NCBI GenBank assembly: GCA_002877875.1
Contig: PNIE01000011.1
Span: 1 to 18,219 of the forward strand
Source: Caldimicrobium thiodismutans
Lineage (GTDB): Bacteria; Desulfobacterota; Thermodesulfobacteria; Thermodesulfobacteriales; Thermodesulfobacteriaceae
Length of the DNA: 18,219 nucleotides
Direction of reading: 5' to 3'
Part shown: positions 1 through 7,038 of the stretch, in pieces
Position numbering within the stretch: position 1 is the stretch's first letter
How the letters are laid out: each line of letters starts with the position of its first letter
Translations under genes and position numbers: made by a program
The notes under the pieces: generated by a model
Database searches by the model: none
What the model was told of the DNA's origin: nothing
Seen by the model: the letters and a program-made list of their open reading frames with translations, nothing else

Positions 1-903
1 TTTGATGATTACTTGGCAGATATAAAGAAAAAACCAGGCTATAAAGCTGGAGATACCCTAAAACTTATCATCCCCTTTCTCAAACTTTTTGGAGCCTCAA
101 ACAAACTCCTCGAAGAGTTCTCTGAAAAAACTTTAATTCTTTTACCTGGGGTAGAAAGGGTTCTACCTAAAATAAGCCAAAGGATCCCTACTTTTATCAT
201 AAGTACAAGCTATAAGCCCTATCTTTCTGCTCTCTCAAAAAGACTCAATTTTCCTATGTCTCAGATTTTTTGCACTGCGGTAGACTTTGATAAAGTAAAA
301 CTTGGAAAAGCTGAAAAGGAAATTCTTCAAAAACTCTATGTAGAAATTCTCCATTATCCTTTGATTGAACTTCCTAAAGAGGCTAAGGTACCTGAAGATC
401 TCTCTCCCGAATTAAAGTCTATTCTTGATAGATTTGAAGAGATCTTTTTTGAAATTATTTGGAATATGGATTGTGGGATCTTTCTTAGAGAGGTTAATCC
501 TATCGGAGGTCAAGAGAAGGCTCAGGCTTTAAAAGAAATATCAAAGGAATTATCTGAACCTTTTTCATATGGTTTTTACTGTGGAGATAGTATTACCGAT
601 GTTGAAGCCCTCTTACTTCTAAAGCAGGAAGGAGGCGTTAGTCTCTCTTTTAACGGGAATCGTTATGCTCTAAGAAGCGCAGAATTTTATGCTCTTTCAA
701 AGGAGGCCTATCTTTTCGAAGACCTTGTAGAGCTCTTTCTTGAAGGAGGGAAAGATCGCCTAAATACCTATCGAAAAACTCTTGAAGAGGGATATGAATT
801 TTCCTCTATCCCCACCTCGGAGGACGATTTTTCTAAAATTGTAGAAAAGAGTGAGAACTTTAGAAAAAAAGTGCGTGGAGAACTTATTGGAGCTCTTGGA
901 TGA
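1..903 (+). CDS. HAD-superfamily phosphatase, EhaR-like (5' end cut off by window)
   Basis: The reading frame is open from base 1, so the start codon lies upstream; the TTG at 13 is only an internal codon. About 300 residues are visible. Near the start is a PGYKAGDTLKL stretch, followed by a motif II-like IISTSYKPY near visible residue 67. A motif III/IV acidic cluster, GDSITD, has its first Asp near visible residue 196, and NGN follows about 22 residues after it. The catalytic DxD motif of HAD enzymes is absent, which fits a missing N-terminus. The pattern recalls COG4030, the predicted phosphohydrolase called EhaR in methanogens, where it is associated with an energy-converting hydrogenase. 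No hydrogenase genes are visible here and the substrate is unknown. Its stop overlaps the rhomboid start as ATGA, so the two are probably translationally coupled. HAD fold is fairly sure; EhaR relationship is from memory of the family. Confidence 0.75.
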   Translation, partial: FDDYLADIKKKPGYKAGDTLKLIIPFLKLFGASNKLLEEFSEKTLILLPGVERVLPKISQRIPTFIISTSYKPYLSALSKRLNFPMSQIFCTAVDFDKVKLGKAEKEILQKLYVEILHYPLIELPKEAKVPEDLSPELKSILDRFEEIFFEIIWNMDCGIFLREVNPIGGQEKAQALKEISKELSEPFSYGFYCGDSITDVEALLLLKQEGGVSLSFNGNRYALRSAEFYALSKEAYLFEDLVELFLEGGKDRLNTYRKTLEEGYEFSSIPTSEDDFSKIVEKSENFRKKVRGELIGALG

Positions 904-1640
904 TCCCCCTTCAGGATTTAAATCCCCGAAGAAAACCTCCTATCATTACTTGGATTTTAATCCTCATTAATATCTTAGTTTTTCTTTATGAACTTTCCCT
1001 TTCGCAAGAAGAAAGGGCTCTTTTTTTTCAAACCTGGGGGTTTGTTCCTGCAAGATTTTTTGATAATTATTTTGCAGTGCTAACAGGGTATCATCCTCTC
1101 TCTTCCTATCTCTCTTTATTTACTCATCTTTTTATTCATGGTGGTTGGCTTCACCTAATAGGTAATATGTGGACCCTTTGGATCTTTGGAGATAATGTGG
1201 AAGATCGCCTTGGCCCTATTAGATTTTTAATTTTTTACCTGGTTACAGGAATTTTAGCCACCCTTTTTCACTCCCTTATTTATCATGACTCAACCATACC
1301 TTTAGTGGGTGCAAGTGGGGCTATTTCAGCAGTTATGGGAGCCTATTTTATGATGTATCCCTTTGCAAGAATTCTTGTTTTGATCCCCATATTTTTTATC
1401 CCCTTTTTTATCGAAGTTCCGGCTTTTTTATACTTAGGACTTTGGTTTTTCATTCAGTTTTATAGCGGGCTTTTTTCTCTTGCCCTTCCAGGAAGTATAG
1501 GGGGGATCGCCTGGTTTGCCCATTTGGGAGGATTTATCTCTGGTGCCTTAACCTATAAACTATTCTGTAAAAAAAGGTGTCGCTATTATAAAGATGAATA
1601 CGGAATCTTTGGTTCTCTCTTTGATTTAGATAGACTATAA
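900..1640 (+). CDS. Rhomboid-family intramembrane serine protease
   Basis: A polytopic membrane protein of 246 residues with the rhomboid signatures. A His/Asn-rich segment (HLFIHGGWLHLIGNMW, near residues 76-91) matches the transmembrane helix 2 HxxxHxxxN pattern. GASG contains the catalytic Ser139, and AHLGG contains the catalytic His208, giving a complete Ser-His dyad. The length is normal for a bacterial rhomboid without extra soluble domains. Rhomboids cut transmembrane substrates within the bilayer; the substrate cannot be predicted. The ATG overlaps the upstream stop by four bases. The next gene is a membrane-anchored ClpP-fold protease, so two different membrane proteases are encoded side by side. 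Confidence 0.93.
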   Translation: MIPLQDLNPRRKPPIITWILILINILVFLYELSLSQEERALFFQTWGFVPARFFDNYFAVLTGYHPLSSYLSLFTHLFIHGGWLHLIGNMWTLWIFGDNVEDRLGPIRFLIFYLVTGILATLFHSLIYHDSTIPLVGASGAISAVMGAYFMMYPFARILVLIPIFFIPFFIEVPAFLYLGLWFFIQFYSGLFSLALPGSIGGIAWFAHLGGFISGALTYKLFCKKRCRYYKDEYGIFGSLFDLDRL

Positions 1641-1655
1641 AAAGAGGAGGTTTTA

Positions 1656-2480
1656 ATGACTGGATTTGAATTTTTTTGGTTAATTTTTCTTGCCCTTGCT
1701 ATGCAACCCTTTTTAAGACAGAAATTACTTGAAATGGCCAGACAAAAACTGATTGAAAAAATTGAGGAAAAAAGGGGCTCAAGGGTAATTCTCCTTGTGC
1801 ATAGGCAAGAGACAATGAGTTTTTTTGGAATCCCTATCATGCGTTTTATTGATATAAACGATTCAGAGGAGGTAATTAGAGCTATCCACTTAACAGATAA
1901 AGATGTACCTATTGATATTATTTTACACACTCCTGGTGGGCTTGTCCTTGCTGCCCTACAAATTGCCTTAGCTATAAAGAAACATCCTGCTAAGGTTACT
2001 GCTTTTGTTCCTCACTATGCTATGAGTGGGGGAACTCTTATAGCCCTTGCCTGTGATGAAATTGTGATGGATGAACATGCTGTGCTTGGGCCAGTTGACC
2101 CTCAAATTGAAGGTTATCCAGCTGCCTCAATTCTAAGACTCTTAAAGAAAAAACCTATAGAAAAGATCGATGATAAAACCCTTATTCTTGCTGATATTTC
2201 GGAAATGGCTCTAAAACAGATGAAAGAAAATTTAAAACTTATTTTAAATGATAGATATCCCCCTGAAAAAATTGAGGAACTAGCTGAAATCCTCTCACAA
2301 GGGCATTTTACCCATGACCATCCCATAACCTTCGAAGAGGCTAAAAAACTTGGACTTCCTGTAAGAAGTGATATGCCTATTGAAATCTATCAACTTATGA
2401 AGCTATTTCCGCAACCTGTAAGAAGTGTCCCTTCTGTTGAATATCTCCCCCTTCCAAAGAAAAAAGTTGGAAAGCCCTAA
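1656..2480 (+). CDS. Membrane-anchored ClpP/crotonase-fold serine protease (SDH/SppA-like)
   Basis: The 274-residue product starts with a hydrophobic anchor (residues 3-20) and a basic helix, followed by a ClpP-fold domain. LHTPGG near residues 90-95 matches the oxyanion region, and MSGGT carries the probable nucleophile Ser124. The IVMDEHAVLGPVDPQ segment that follows is typical of the serine dehydrogenase proteinase (SDH, PF01972) family, related to SppA signal peptide peptidase. Members are thought to degrade membrane-associated peptides or proteins; the substrate here is unknown. A strong Shine-Dalgarno (GAGGAGG) lies just before the ATG at 1656. It sits 15 bases after the rhomboid gene, which suggests shared expression and perhaps joint membrane-protein quality control. 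Confidence 0.88.
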   Translation: MTGFEFFWLIFLALAMQPFLRQKLLEMARQKLIEKIEEKRGSRVILLVHRQETMSFFGIPIMRFIDINDSEEVIRAIHLTDKDVPIDIILHTPGGLVLAALQIALAIKKHPAKVTAFVPHYAMSGGTLIALACDEIVMDEHAVLGPVDPQIEGYPAASILRLLKKKPIEKIDDKTLILADISEMALKQMKENLKLILNDRYPPEKIEELAEILSQGHFTHDHPITFEEAKKLGLPVRSDMPIEIYQLMKLFPQPVRSVPSVEYLPLPKKKVGKP

Positions 2481-2994
2481 ACTTTTAAAGGGAGTTTTAA
2501 AACTTTTTCCTTTCGAATTTCACTTCTATTTCAATACCTCCCTAGAATTAGTAAAATTAAATTTTGGCTTTCATCTTGAATACCCAAAGAAGGGGTTTAT
2601 TCTTTCACATCCCAACTTAGAGAGGGTTTTAGTAAGCTATATAAAAGAACTTAAAGAGTATTTTGAAGGCAGAATTTCTTTTCTCAATCCTCCTCATCAT
2701 CTAAATCTTAAGCCTTTCTCTCTCAGAGTCCTTGAACTCTTAAGAGAAATTCCTAAGGGAAAAACGATAACTTATACTGAGCTTGCCCAAAGAGCAAATT
2801 TACCCTATGGCGCAAGGGCAGTAGCCAAAATTCTTGCTCTAAATCCCCTACCCCTTCTTTATCCCTGTCATAGAGTCGTTTCTAAGAAAGGACTCTCTGG
2901 TTTCTCTCAAGGAACTCTTCTAAAATGGCTTCTCCTATATTGGGAAGGTCAATATCAAAAAACTGACAAAAATTTATTAAAGTCAAAACTTTGA
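2425..2994 (+). CDS. ogt: Methylated-DNA--protein-cysteine methyltransferase (O6-alkylguanine repair)
   Basis: A suicide repair protein that moves an alkyl group from O6-alkylguanine to its own cysteine. The active-site PCHRVV is present with acceptor Cys148 (numbered from the 2425 start). It is preceded by the helix-turn-helix/Arg-finger region (PKGKTITYTELAQRANLPYGARAVA), in which YGARAVA supplies the nucleotide-flipping Arg, and by a conserved Asn-Pro-Leu-Pro. The family's Gly-rich stretch after the active site is reduced to GLSGFSQGT. Start choice is uncertain: GTG at 2425 overlaps the protease gene by 56 bases, while a TTG at 2467 would overlap by 14; neither has a good ribosome binding site. 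The choice changes only the non-catalytic N-terminus. The stop codon lies inside the -35 box of the promoter predicted for the flagellar genes. Confidence 0.88.
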   Translation: MSLLLNISPFQRKKLESPKLLKGVLKLFPFEFHFYFNTSLELVKLNFGFHLEYPKKGFILSHPNLERVLVSYIKELKEYFEGRISFLNPPHHLNLKPFSLRVLELLREIPKGKTITYTELAQRANLPYGARAVAKILALNPLPLLYPCHRVVSKKGLSGFSQGTLLKWLLLYWEGQYQKTDKNLLKSKL

Positions 2995-2995
2995 C
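2982..2995. repeat. Perfect 14-bp palindrome, possible operator
   Basis: GTCAAA-AC-TTTGAC is a perfect 6+2+6 inverted repeat. It overlaps the last codons of the alkyltransferase gene and covers five of the six bases of the putative -35 box for the flagellar block. That placement would suit a repressor or activator site, but the repeat is short and occurs once here, so chance or coding constraint remains possible. Confidence 0.35.
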
Positions 2996-3021
2996 AGAAA
3001 CCTATCGTGAATTATTATAAT
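2991..3021 (+). promoter_or_regulatory. Putative sigma70-type promoter for the fliL-onward flagellar operon
   Basis: TTGACA at 2991-2996 is a perfect -35 box. Two -10 candidates overlap: TATTAT at 3013-3018 (16-base spacer) and TATAAT at 3016-3021 (19-base spacer). This sits in the 74-base gap before fliL, the longest gap between + strand genes in the window. No sigma54 (GG-N10-GC) or sigma28 site was seen in the gap. If real, the housekeeping sigma factor transcribes the structural operon that includes fliA. The region is AT-rich, which makes -10 matches cheap; the exact -35 is the better evidence. Confidence 0.55.
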
Positions 3022-3068
3022 TTTTAGGCATAAGTTTTGTAAAAGATTAAAGAAAAAGGAGGTGTTCT

Positions 3069-3551
3069 ATGGCAGAGGAAACCAAAGAAGAAGTTCAATC
3101 AAAAAAAGGTGGAAAAAAGAAACTGCTTATATTTATTCTTCTTGGCTTTTTCATAGTAGGGCTTGCTGGAGCTGGAGCTTTTCTTTTTCTTGGGAAAAAA
3201 GGAGAAGAGGACAAAACTGCTCATAGTAAGAAAAGCAAAGAAAAAAAACAAGCCTTTTATGTGGACTTTGATCCTATAATTGTAAACCTTCTTGATCCCT
3301 CGGGAAAGAGATTTCTTCAGGTTAAAATCACTCTTGAAGTCCCTGATCAGAAACTGGAAGAAGAGATAAAGAAAAAAGAGGCGATTGTAAAAGACACCAT
3401 TATATCTACCCTTTCTGGAAAGACAGTAGAAGAAGTTATAGCCCCTGAAGCTAAAGAAAATCTTAAAAAGGAGCTTTTGGCAAAGATAAATGAAAGATTA
3501 GGTGAAGAGGTGATTAGCAATATTTACATAACTCAATATATTGTGGAGTAA
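3069..3551 (+). CDS. fliL: Flagellar basal body-associated protein FliL
   Basis: A 160-residue, single-pass inner-membrane protein: a charged cytoplasmic head (1-17), one transmembrane helix (about 18-41), a Lys-rich linker, and a periplasmic FliL domain from about 62 to the end. The domain shows the family pattern: FDPIIVNL, then FLQVKITLEV, then IVKDTIISTLSGKTVEEV. FliL surrounds the MotA/B stator and supports torque under load. A strong ribosome binding site (AAGGAGG) precedes the ATG. It is the first gene after the predicted promoter and its stop lies four bases before fliM, matching the usual fliL-fliM-fliN order. A second, more divergent FliL-like protein is encoded at 13148-13795. Confidence 0.92.
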   Translation: MAEETKEEVQSKKGGKKKLLIFILLGFFIVGLAGAGAFLFLGKKGEEDKTAHSKKSKEKKQAFYVDFDPIIVNLLDPSGKRFLQVKITLEVPDQKLEEEIKKKEAIVKDTIISTLSGKTVEEVIAPEAKENLKKELLAKINERLGEEVISNIYITQYIVE

Positions 3552-3555
3552 GGGA

Positions 3556-4533
3556 ATGGAAAATATTCTCTCTCAGGAAGAAATTGACGCCCTTTTGGTA
3601 GGCTTAGAGAGTGGGAAAATTGATACTACTCCTGAGACGGTAGAGTCTGAAAAGGTAAAGCCCTTTGATTTTAAACATTTTACAATCTCAACTCGCCTTA
3701 AAATTCCTGGTATAGATGTTATCAATGATCAGCTTATTCGTTCTCTAAGGCTTGGATTTTCGACTCTTTTAAAAGAAATGGTGGATATAACCTCGATTCC
3801 CACCCAAATGGAGAGATTTAAGGAATTTATGAACAAAATACCTGTTCCCACCTCTATTCATATCTTTAAGATGGAACCCCTTAAAGGAAATTTCCTTCTT
3901 ATAATAGATGCCCCTTTAGTTTTTGTGTTTGTGGAAAGATTCCTTGGAGGAGGGGAAAGGAAAATCATTAGGGTTGAAGGAAGAGAATTTACACCCATCG
4001 AGCAGAAGTTAATCAAAAAGGTGGTGGATATGATTTTTGTTGAGCTTGAGAGAGCCTGGAGAAATATTACCCCTGTAAAACCAAAATATCTTAGAGGAGA
4101 AGTTAATCCCCAATTTGCAAGAGTTCTTCAACCAGAAGAAACAGTTATTGTTAATGGTTTTAATGTAGAGCTTGAAAACCTTAGTGGAAGAATCCTTTTT
4201 TGTTATCCCCTAAGTTCCCTTCAACCTATAAAGGAAAAACTCTTTGCACCCTACCAAATTGAAGAGGTTATAGACCCAAAATGGAAAAAGGCCTTAGAAA
4301 GAACTGTTTTAGAAAGTGAGGTTGAAGTTAAAGCCATCCTTGGAAAAACCAAGATCACCCTGGGAGATCTTCTTCATCTAAAGGAGGGAGATATTATTCT
4401 CTTAGATAAAAAAATTGAAGAACCTATAGAAGTTTATATTGAAAATATTCCAAAGATCTTAGGAAAGATGGGAATTTACAAAAAATATTTAGCTATTCAG
4501 ATAGAAAATTACCTAAAAAGTGAAGAGGAATAA
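3556..4533 (+). CDS. fliM: Flagellar motor switch protein FliM
   Basis: The C-ring protein that binds phosphorylated CheY and reverses rotation. The ATG at 3556 is chosen over an in-frame TTG at 3541 because it gives the classic N-terminus MENILSQEEIDALL, the CheY-P-binding peptide, and has GGAG seven bases upstream. At 325 residues the length is normal. The middle CheC-like domain carries the FLGGGE loop that packs against neighbouring FliM and FliG. The C-terminal SpoA-type domain (roughly residues 245-315) pairs with FliN. It is four bases from fliL and 17 before fliN. Confidence 0.96.
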   Translation: MENILSQEEIDALLVGLESGKIDTTPETVESEKVKPFDFKHFTISTRLKIPGIDVINDQLIRSLRLGFSTLLKEMVDITSIPTQMERFKEFMNKIPVPTSIHIFKMEPLKGNFLLIIDAPLVFVFVERFLGGGERKIIRVEGREFTPIEQKLIKKVVDMIFVELERAWRNITPVKPKYLRGEVNPQFARVLQPEETVIVNGFNVELENLSGRILFCYPLSSLQPIKEKLFAPYQIEEVIDPKWKKALERTVLESEVEVKAILGKTKITLGDLLHLKEGDIILLDKKIEEPIEVYIENIPKILGKMGIYKKYLAIQIENYLKSEEE

Positions 4534-4550
4534 TCTAAGGGAGGAAAAAA

Positions 4551-5030
4551 ATGGAAGAAGAAAAAAAAGAAGAAGCTTTAAGTGCAGAAGACTTAATGTC
4601 TATGTGGGAAGAGGCTCTTAAAGAGGCCTCCTCTGCAAGTCCTCAAAGCGAAAGTTTTACTCAGCCAACCTCTTCCATTCCTTCAGAGCCTTCTACTAAA
4701 ACCTCTCCCAAACCTGAAGTTAGTCCCTCTCCGCTAAGAGAACTAACTCCTCGAGAAGAAGGAACCCATCCTGAACTTGATTTTATTTTAGACATACCTC
4801 TTGAAATCTCGGTGGAAATTGGAAGAACTAAAATGCTGATTAAAGATCTTCTTAAACTTAATCAAGGCTCAGTAATTGAATTAGAAAAATTCGCAGGAGA
4901 ACCTGTAGAAATATATGTCAATGGGAAACTTATGGCTCGAGGCGAAGTAGTTGTGGTGAATGACAGATTTGGAGTGAGAATCACAGAGATAATCAGTGCT
5001 CAAGAGAGAATTAGAAGATTGGGGAATTAA
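4551..5030 (+). CDS. fliN: Flagellar motor switch protein FliN
   Basis: A 159-residue C-ring component. The C-terminal SpoA domain (about 77-150) contains the typical DIPLEISVEIGRT start and GEPVEIYVNGKLMARGEV core. The first 25 residues form an acidic helix with MWEEALKEA, comparable to the N-terminal helix of other FliN proteins. Residues 26-70 are a Ser/Pro/Thr-rich, probably disordered linker. It lacks the CheC phosphatase domain of the FliY type. A good ribosome binding site (GGGAGG) precedes the ATG. The fliO start comes one base after its stop. Confidence 0.95.
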   Translation: MEEEKKEEALSAEDLMSMWEEALKEASSASPQSESFTQPTSSIPSEPSTKTSPKPEVSPSPLRELTPREEGTHPELDFILDIPLEISVEIGRTKMLIKDLLKLNQGSVIELEKFAGEPVEIYVNGKLMARGEVVVVNDRFGVRITEIISAQERIRRLGN

Positions 5031-5031
5031 G

Positions 5032-5280
5032 ATGGAATGGCTAAATTACCTCCAAAGCCTTGGAATCTTACTCTTAATTTTAAGCCTTTTACCTTTAGTC
5101 GCCCATCTATACAAAAAATATCAAATTAAAAACACTCATAATTCTATTATAAAGGTTCTCGAGATAAAACCTCTTTCTTATAAGGCACAACTTTTGCTAA
5201 TTGAAATTGAAGGAAAACGCTTCTTAATAGGACTTACAGATAAGGGCTTTAGTTATCTTGGAGAAGTGAAAAATGATTAA
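5032..5280 (+). CDS. fliO: Flagellar biosynthetic protein FliO (short form)
   Basis: An 82-residue product with one transmembrane helix (about 4-24) and a small cytoplasmic domain whose EIEGKRFLIGLTDKG pattern fits the FliO tail. FliO is an assembly chaperone for the FliP ring of the export gate. Identification rests on size, topology, that motif and the invariant position between fliN and fliP. The ATG at 5032 is preferred to an upstream in-frame GTG at 4996, which would overlap fliN and place charged residues before the membrane helix. Its end overlaps the fliP start by eight bases. Confidence 0.8.
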   Translation: MEWLNYLQSLGILLLILSLLPLVAHLYKKYQIKNTHNSIIKVLEIKPLSYKAQLLLIEIEGKRFLIGLTDKGFSYLGEVKND

Positions 5281-5968
5281 CTTAGTTGCCCTTGCTATAC
5301 CTACCATAAAAATTGGGATTGAAGGGGCCCAAAATCCCTCCCAATTTAACATTTTCTTACAAATTCTTCTCCTCTTGACTATTTTATCCATAGCCCCTTC
5401 TCTTCTTCTTATGTTAACTTCTTTTACCCGTTTAATTGTAGTCTTCTCCATTTTAAGACATGCCCTTGGTCTTCAACAAACACCTCCTAATCAGGTTTTA
5501 ATCTCTCTTGCCCTTTTTCTGACCTTCTTTATTATGGCGCCTATTTTTAACGAGGTTTACTACAAGGCTCTTAAACCTTACATGAATAAAGAAATCAATG
5601 AAGAAGAGCTCTTTCAAAGGGCAACTAAGCCTTTTAAAGAATTTATGTTTAAAAATACTAGAGAAAAGGATCTTGCCCTTTTTATTAACCTTCGCGGAGA
5701 GGAAAAACCAAGAAACAAGGATGAAGTCTCTCTCTTAACCCTCATACCTGCTTTTATGATTAGTGAGTTAAAAACTGCTTTTCAAATCGGCTTTCTTCTC
5801 TACATACCCTTCCTGGTCATTGATATTGTTGTTTCAAGTGTACTTATTTCTATGGGTGTTTTAATGCTTCCGCCCATGATGATCTCCTTACCTCTTAAAC
5901 TTCTTCTCTTTGTGTTGGTAGATGGCTGGAATTTGCTGGTTATGTCTCTCGTAAAAAGCTTTTATTAA
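5273..5968 (+). CDS. fliP: Flagellar type III export gate protein FliP
   Basis: The main subunit of the FliP5Q4R1 export-gate ring. The 231-residue sequence has the hallmark segment LTSFTRLIVVFSILRHALG and the QTPPNQVLISLALFLTFFIM helix, then a periplasmic stretch and the final LPPMMISLPLKLLLFVLVDGW segment. The N-terminal hydrophobic stretch is short compared with enteric FliP, which has a cleaved signal peptide, so signal cleavage is doubtful here. The ATG at 5273 lies within the end of fliO, with GGAG about ten bases upstream, consistent with translational coupling. Confidence 0.96.
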   Translation: MINLVALAIPTIKIGIEGAQNPSQFNIFLQILLLLTILSIAPSLLLMLTSFTRLIVVFSILRHALGLQQTPPNQVLISLALFLTFFIMAPIFNEVYYKALKPYMNKEINEEELFQRATKPFKEFMFKNTREKDLALFINLRGEEKPRNKDEVSLLTLIPAFMISELKTAFQIGFLLYIPFLVIDIVVSSVLISMGVLMLPPMMISLPLKLLLFVLVDGWNLLVMSLVKSFY

Positions 5969-5984
5969 AAGGGAGGTTAAAAAT

Positions 5985-6254
5985 ATGACAGATGTCACTG
6001 TAATGACACTTGTGAAAGAGGCCATCAAATTGAGCTTTTTTTTATCTTTTCCTCTTCTTTTTACAGCCTTAGTTATAGGTTTAGCCATAAGTATCTTTCA
6101 GGCAGTAACCCAAATCCAAGAAATGACACTTACTTTTGTTCCTAAGATCCTTGCCATGGCCCTTGTTCTCTTCTTTAGTTTACCCTGGTTTATTAAAAAA
6201 ATTGTTAATTTTACAGAAAATCTGATTTTAAATATACCAGGCTTTATAAAATAA
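5985..6254 (+). CDS. fliQ: Flagellar type III export gate protein FliQ
   Basis: An 89-residue protein with two hydrophobic helices, the usual FliQ size and topology. The family core is clear: GLAISIFQAVTQIQEMTLTFVPKI. FliQ forms helical hairpins around the FliP/FliR channel. A strong GGGAGG ribosome binding site lies before the ATG. It falls between fliP and fliR, and the fliR ATG begins one base after its stop. Confidence 0.96.
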   Translation: MTDVTVMTLVKEAIKLSFFLSFPLLFTALVIGLAISIFQAVTQIQEMTLTFVPKILAMALVLFFSLPWFIKKIVNFTENLILNIPGFIK

Positions 6255-6255
6255 T

Positions 6256-7032
6256 ATGTCAGAAAATCTTTTAACCCTTTTAGAAAAAGATTTTCTTCTA
6301 TTTTTCTTAATATTTTTGCGTATTCTTTTTTTATTTTTCTTATTTCCTTTTTTTACTGCCAACTTTTTTCCTACCAAAATTAAAATCCTTATGGCTTTAA
6401 TTTTTGCCTTAGTTTTAACCCCTCTTTTTATAGGAAAATTTAGAACTCCCTCTTCCTTTTTAGAACTCTTTTTCTTTATTTTATCTGACTTTTTTTTAAT
6501 TTTTACCATGGTTCTTTTTTTTAGGATTCTTCTTGGAGGACTTCAACTTGGAGGAGAGCTTGTAGGGATACAGATGGGCTTTGGAATTTCTCAAACCTTT
6601 GACCCCCTTGGTGGTGTAAGTATGCCTATTCTTTCCCAATTTCTTTATTTAATCTTTCTTCTTCTTTTCTTTAGTTTTAATATTCACCATTATCTAATTT
6701 ACTTTCTCGTTAAATCTTTTTATGTAATCCCCCCTGGGACTTTTATTTTTAAAAAGGGAATTTTTGAAATTTTAATCAAAAAAAGCGGTTTACTCTTTGA
6801 AATAGCCCTAAAAATTCTTGCTCCTCTTCTTGTCTTTATGTTACTTATAAATATTGTCCTTGCAGTTATTGGAAGGTTAATCCCACAAATAAATATCCTT
6901 TTTGTAAGTTTTCCCTTAACCCTTGGCCTTGGCCTTTTATTTTTCGGAATCATGCTCTTTTTTATTCCTAAGCTTTTCAAAATCTATTTTGAAGATTTCT
7001 CCAAATTTTTAGCTATCCTTTTAAAGGTTTAA
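6256..7032 (+). CDS. fliR: Flagellar type III export gate protein FliR
   Basis: A 258-residue, extremely hydrophobic protein with several membrane helices, the usual length for FliR. The conserved GGLQLGGELVGIQMGFGISQTFDP segment and the following PILSQF identify it. FliR is the single subunit that closes the FliP ring. There is no clear Shine-Dalgarno; the ATG follows the fliQ stop by one base, so reinitiation is likely. Long T-rich runs in the DNA reflect its Phe/Leu-rich composition. Confidence 0.95.
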   Translation: MSENLLTLLEKDFLLFFLIFLRILFLFFLFPFFTANFFPTKIKILMALIFALVLTPLFIGKFRTPSSFLELFFFILSDFFLIFTMVLFFRILLGGLQLGGELVGIQMGFGISQTFDPLGGVSMPILSQFLYLIFLLLFFSFNIHHYLIYFLVKSFYVIPPGTFIFKKGIFEILIKKSGLLFEIALKILAPLLVFMLLINIVLAVIGRLIPQINILFVSFPLTLGLGLLFFGIMLFFIPKLFKIYFEDFSKFLAILLKV

Positions 7033-7038
7033 GTACCT

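Noticed and set aside
2995..3068. Sigma54-type promoter before fliL
   Set aside because: No GG-N10-GC pair with the expected flanking bases was found in this gap; the sigma70-like boxes fit better.
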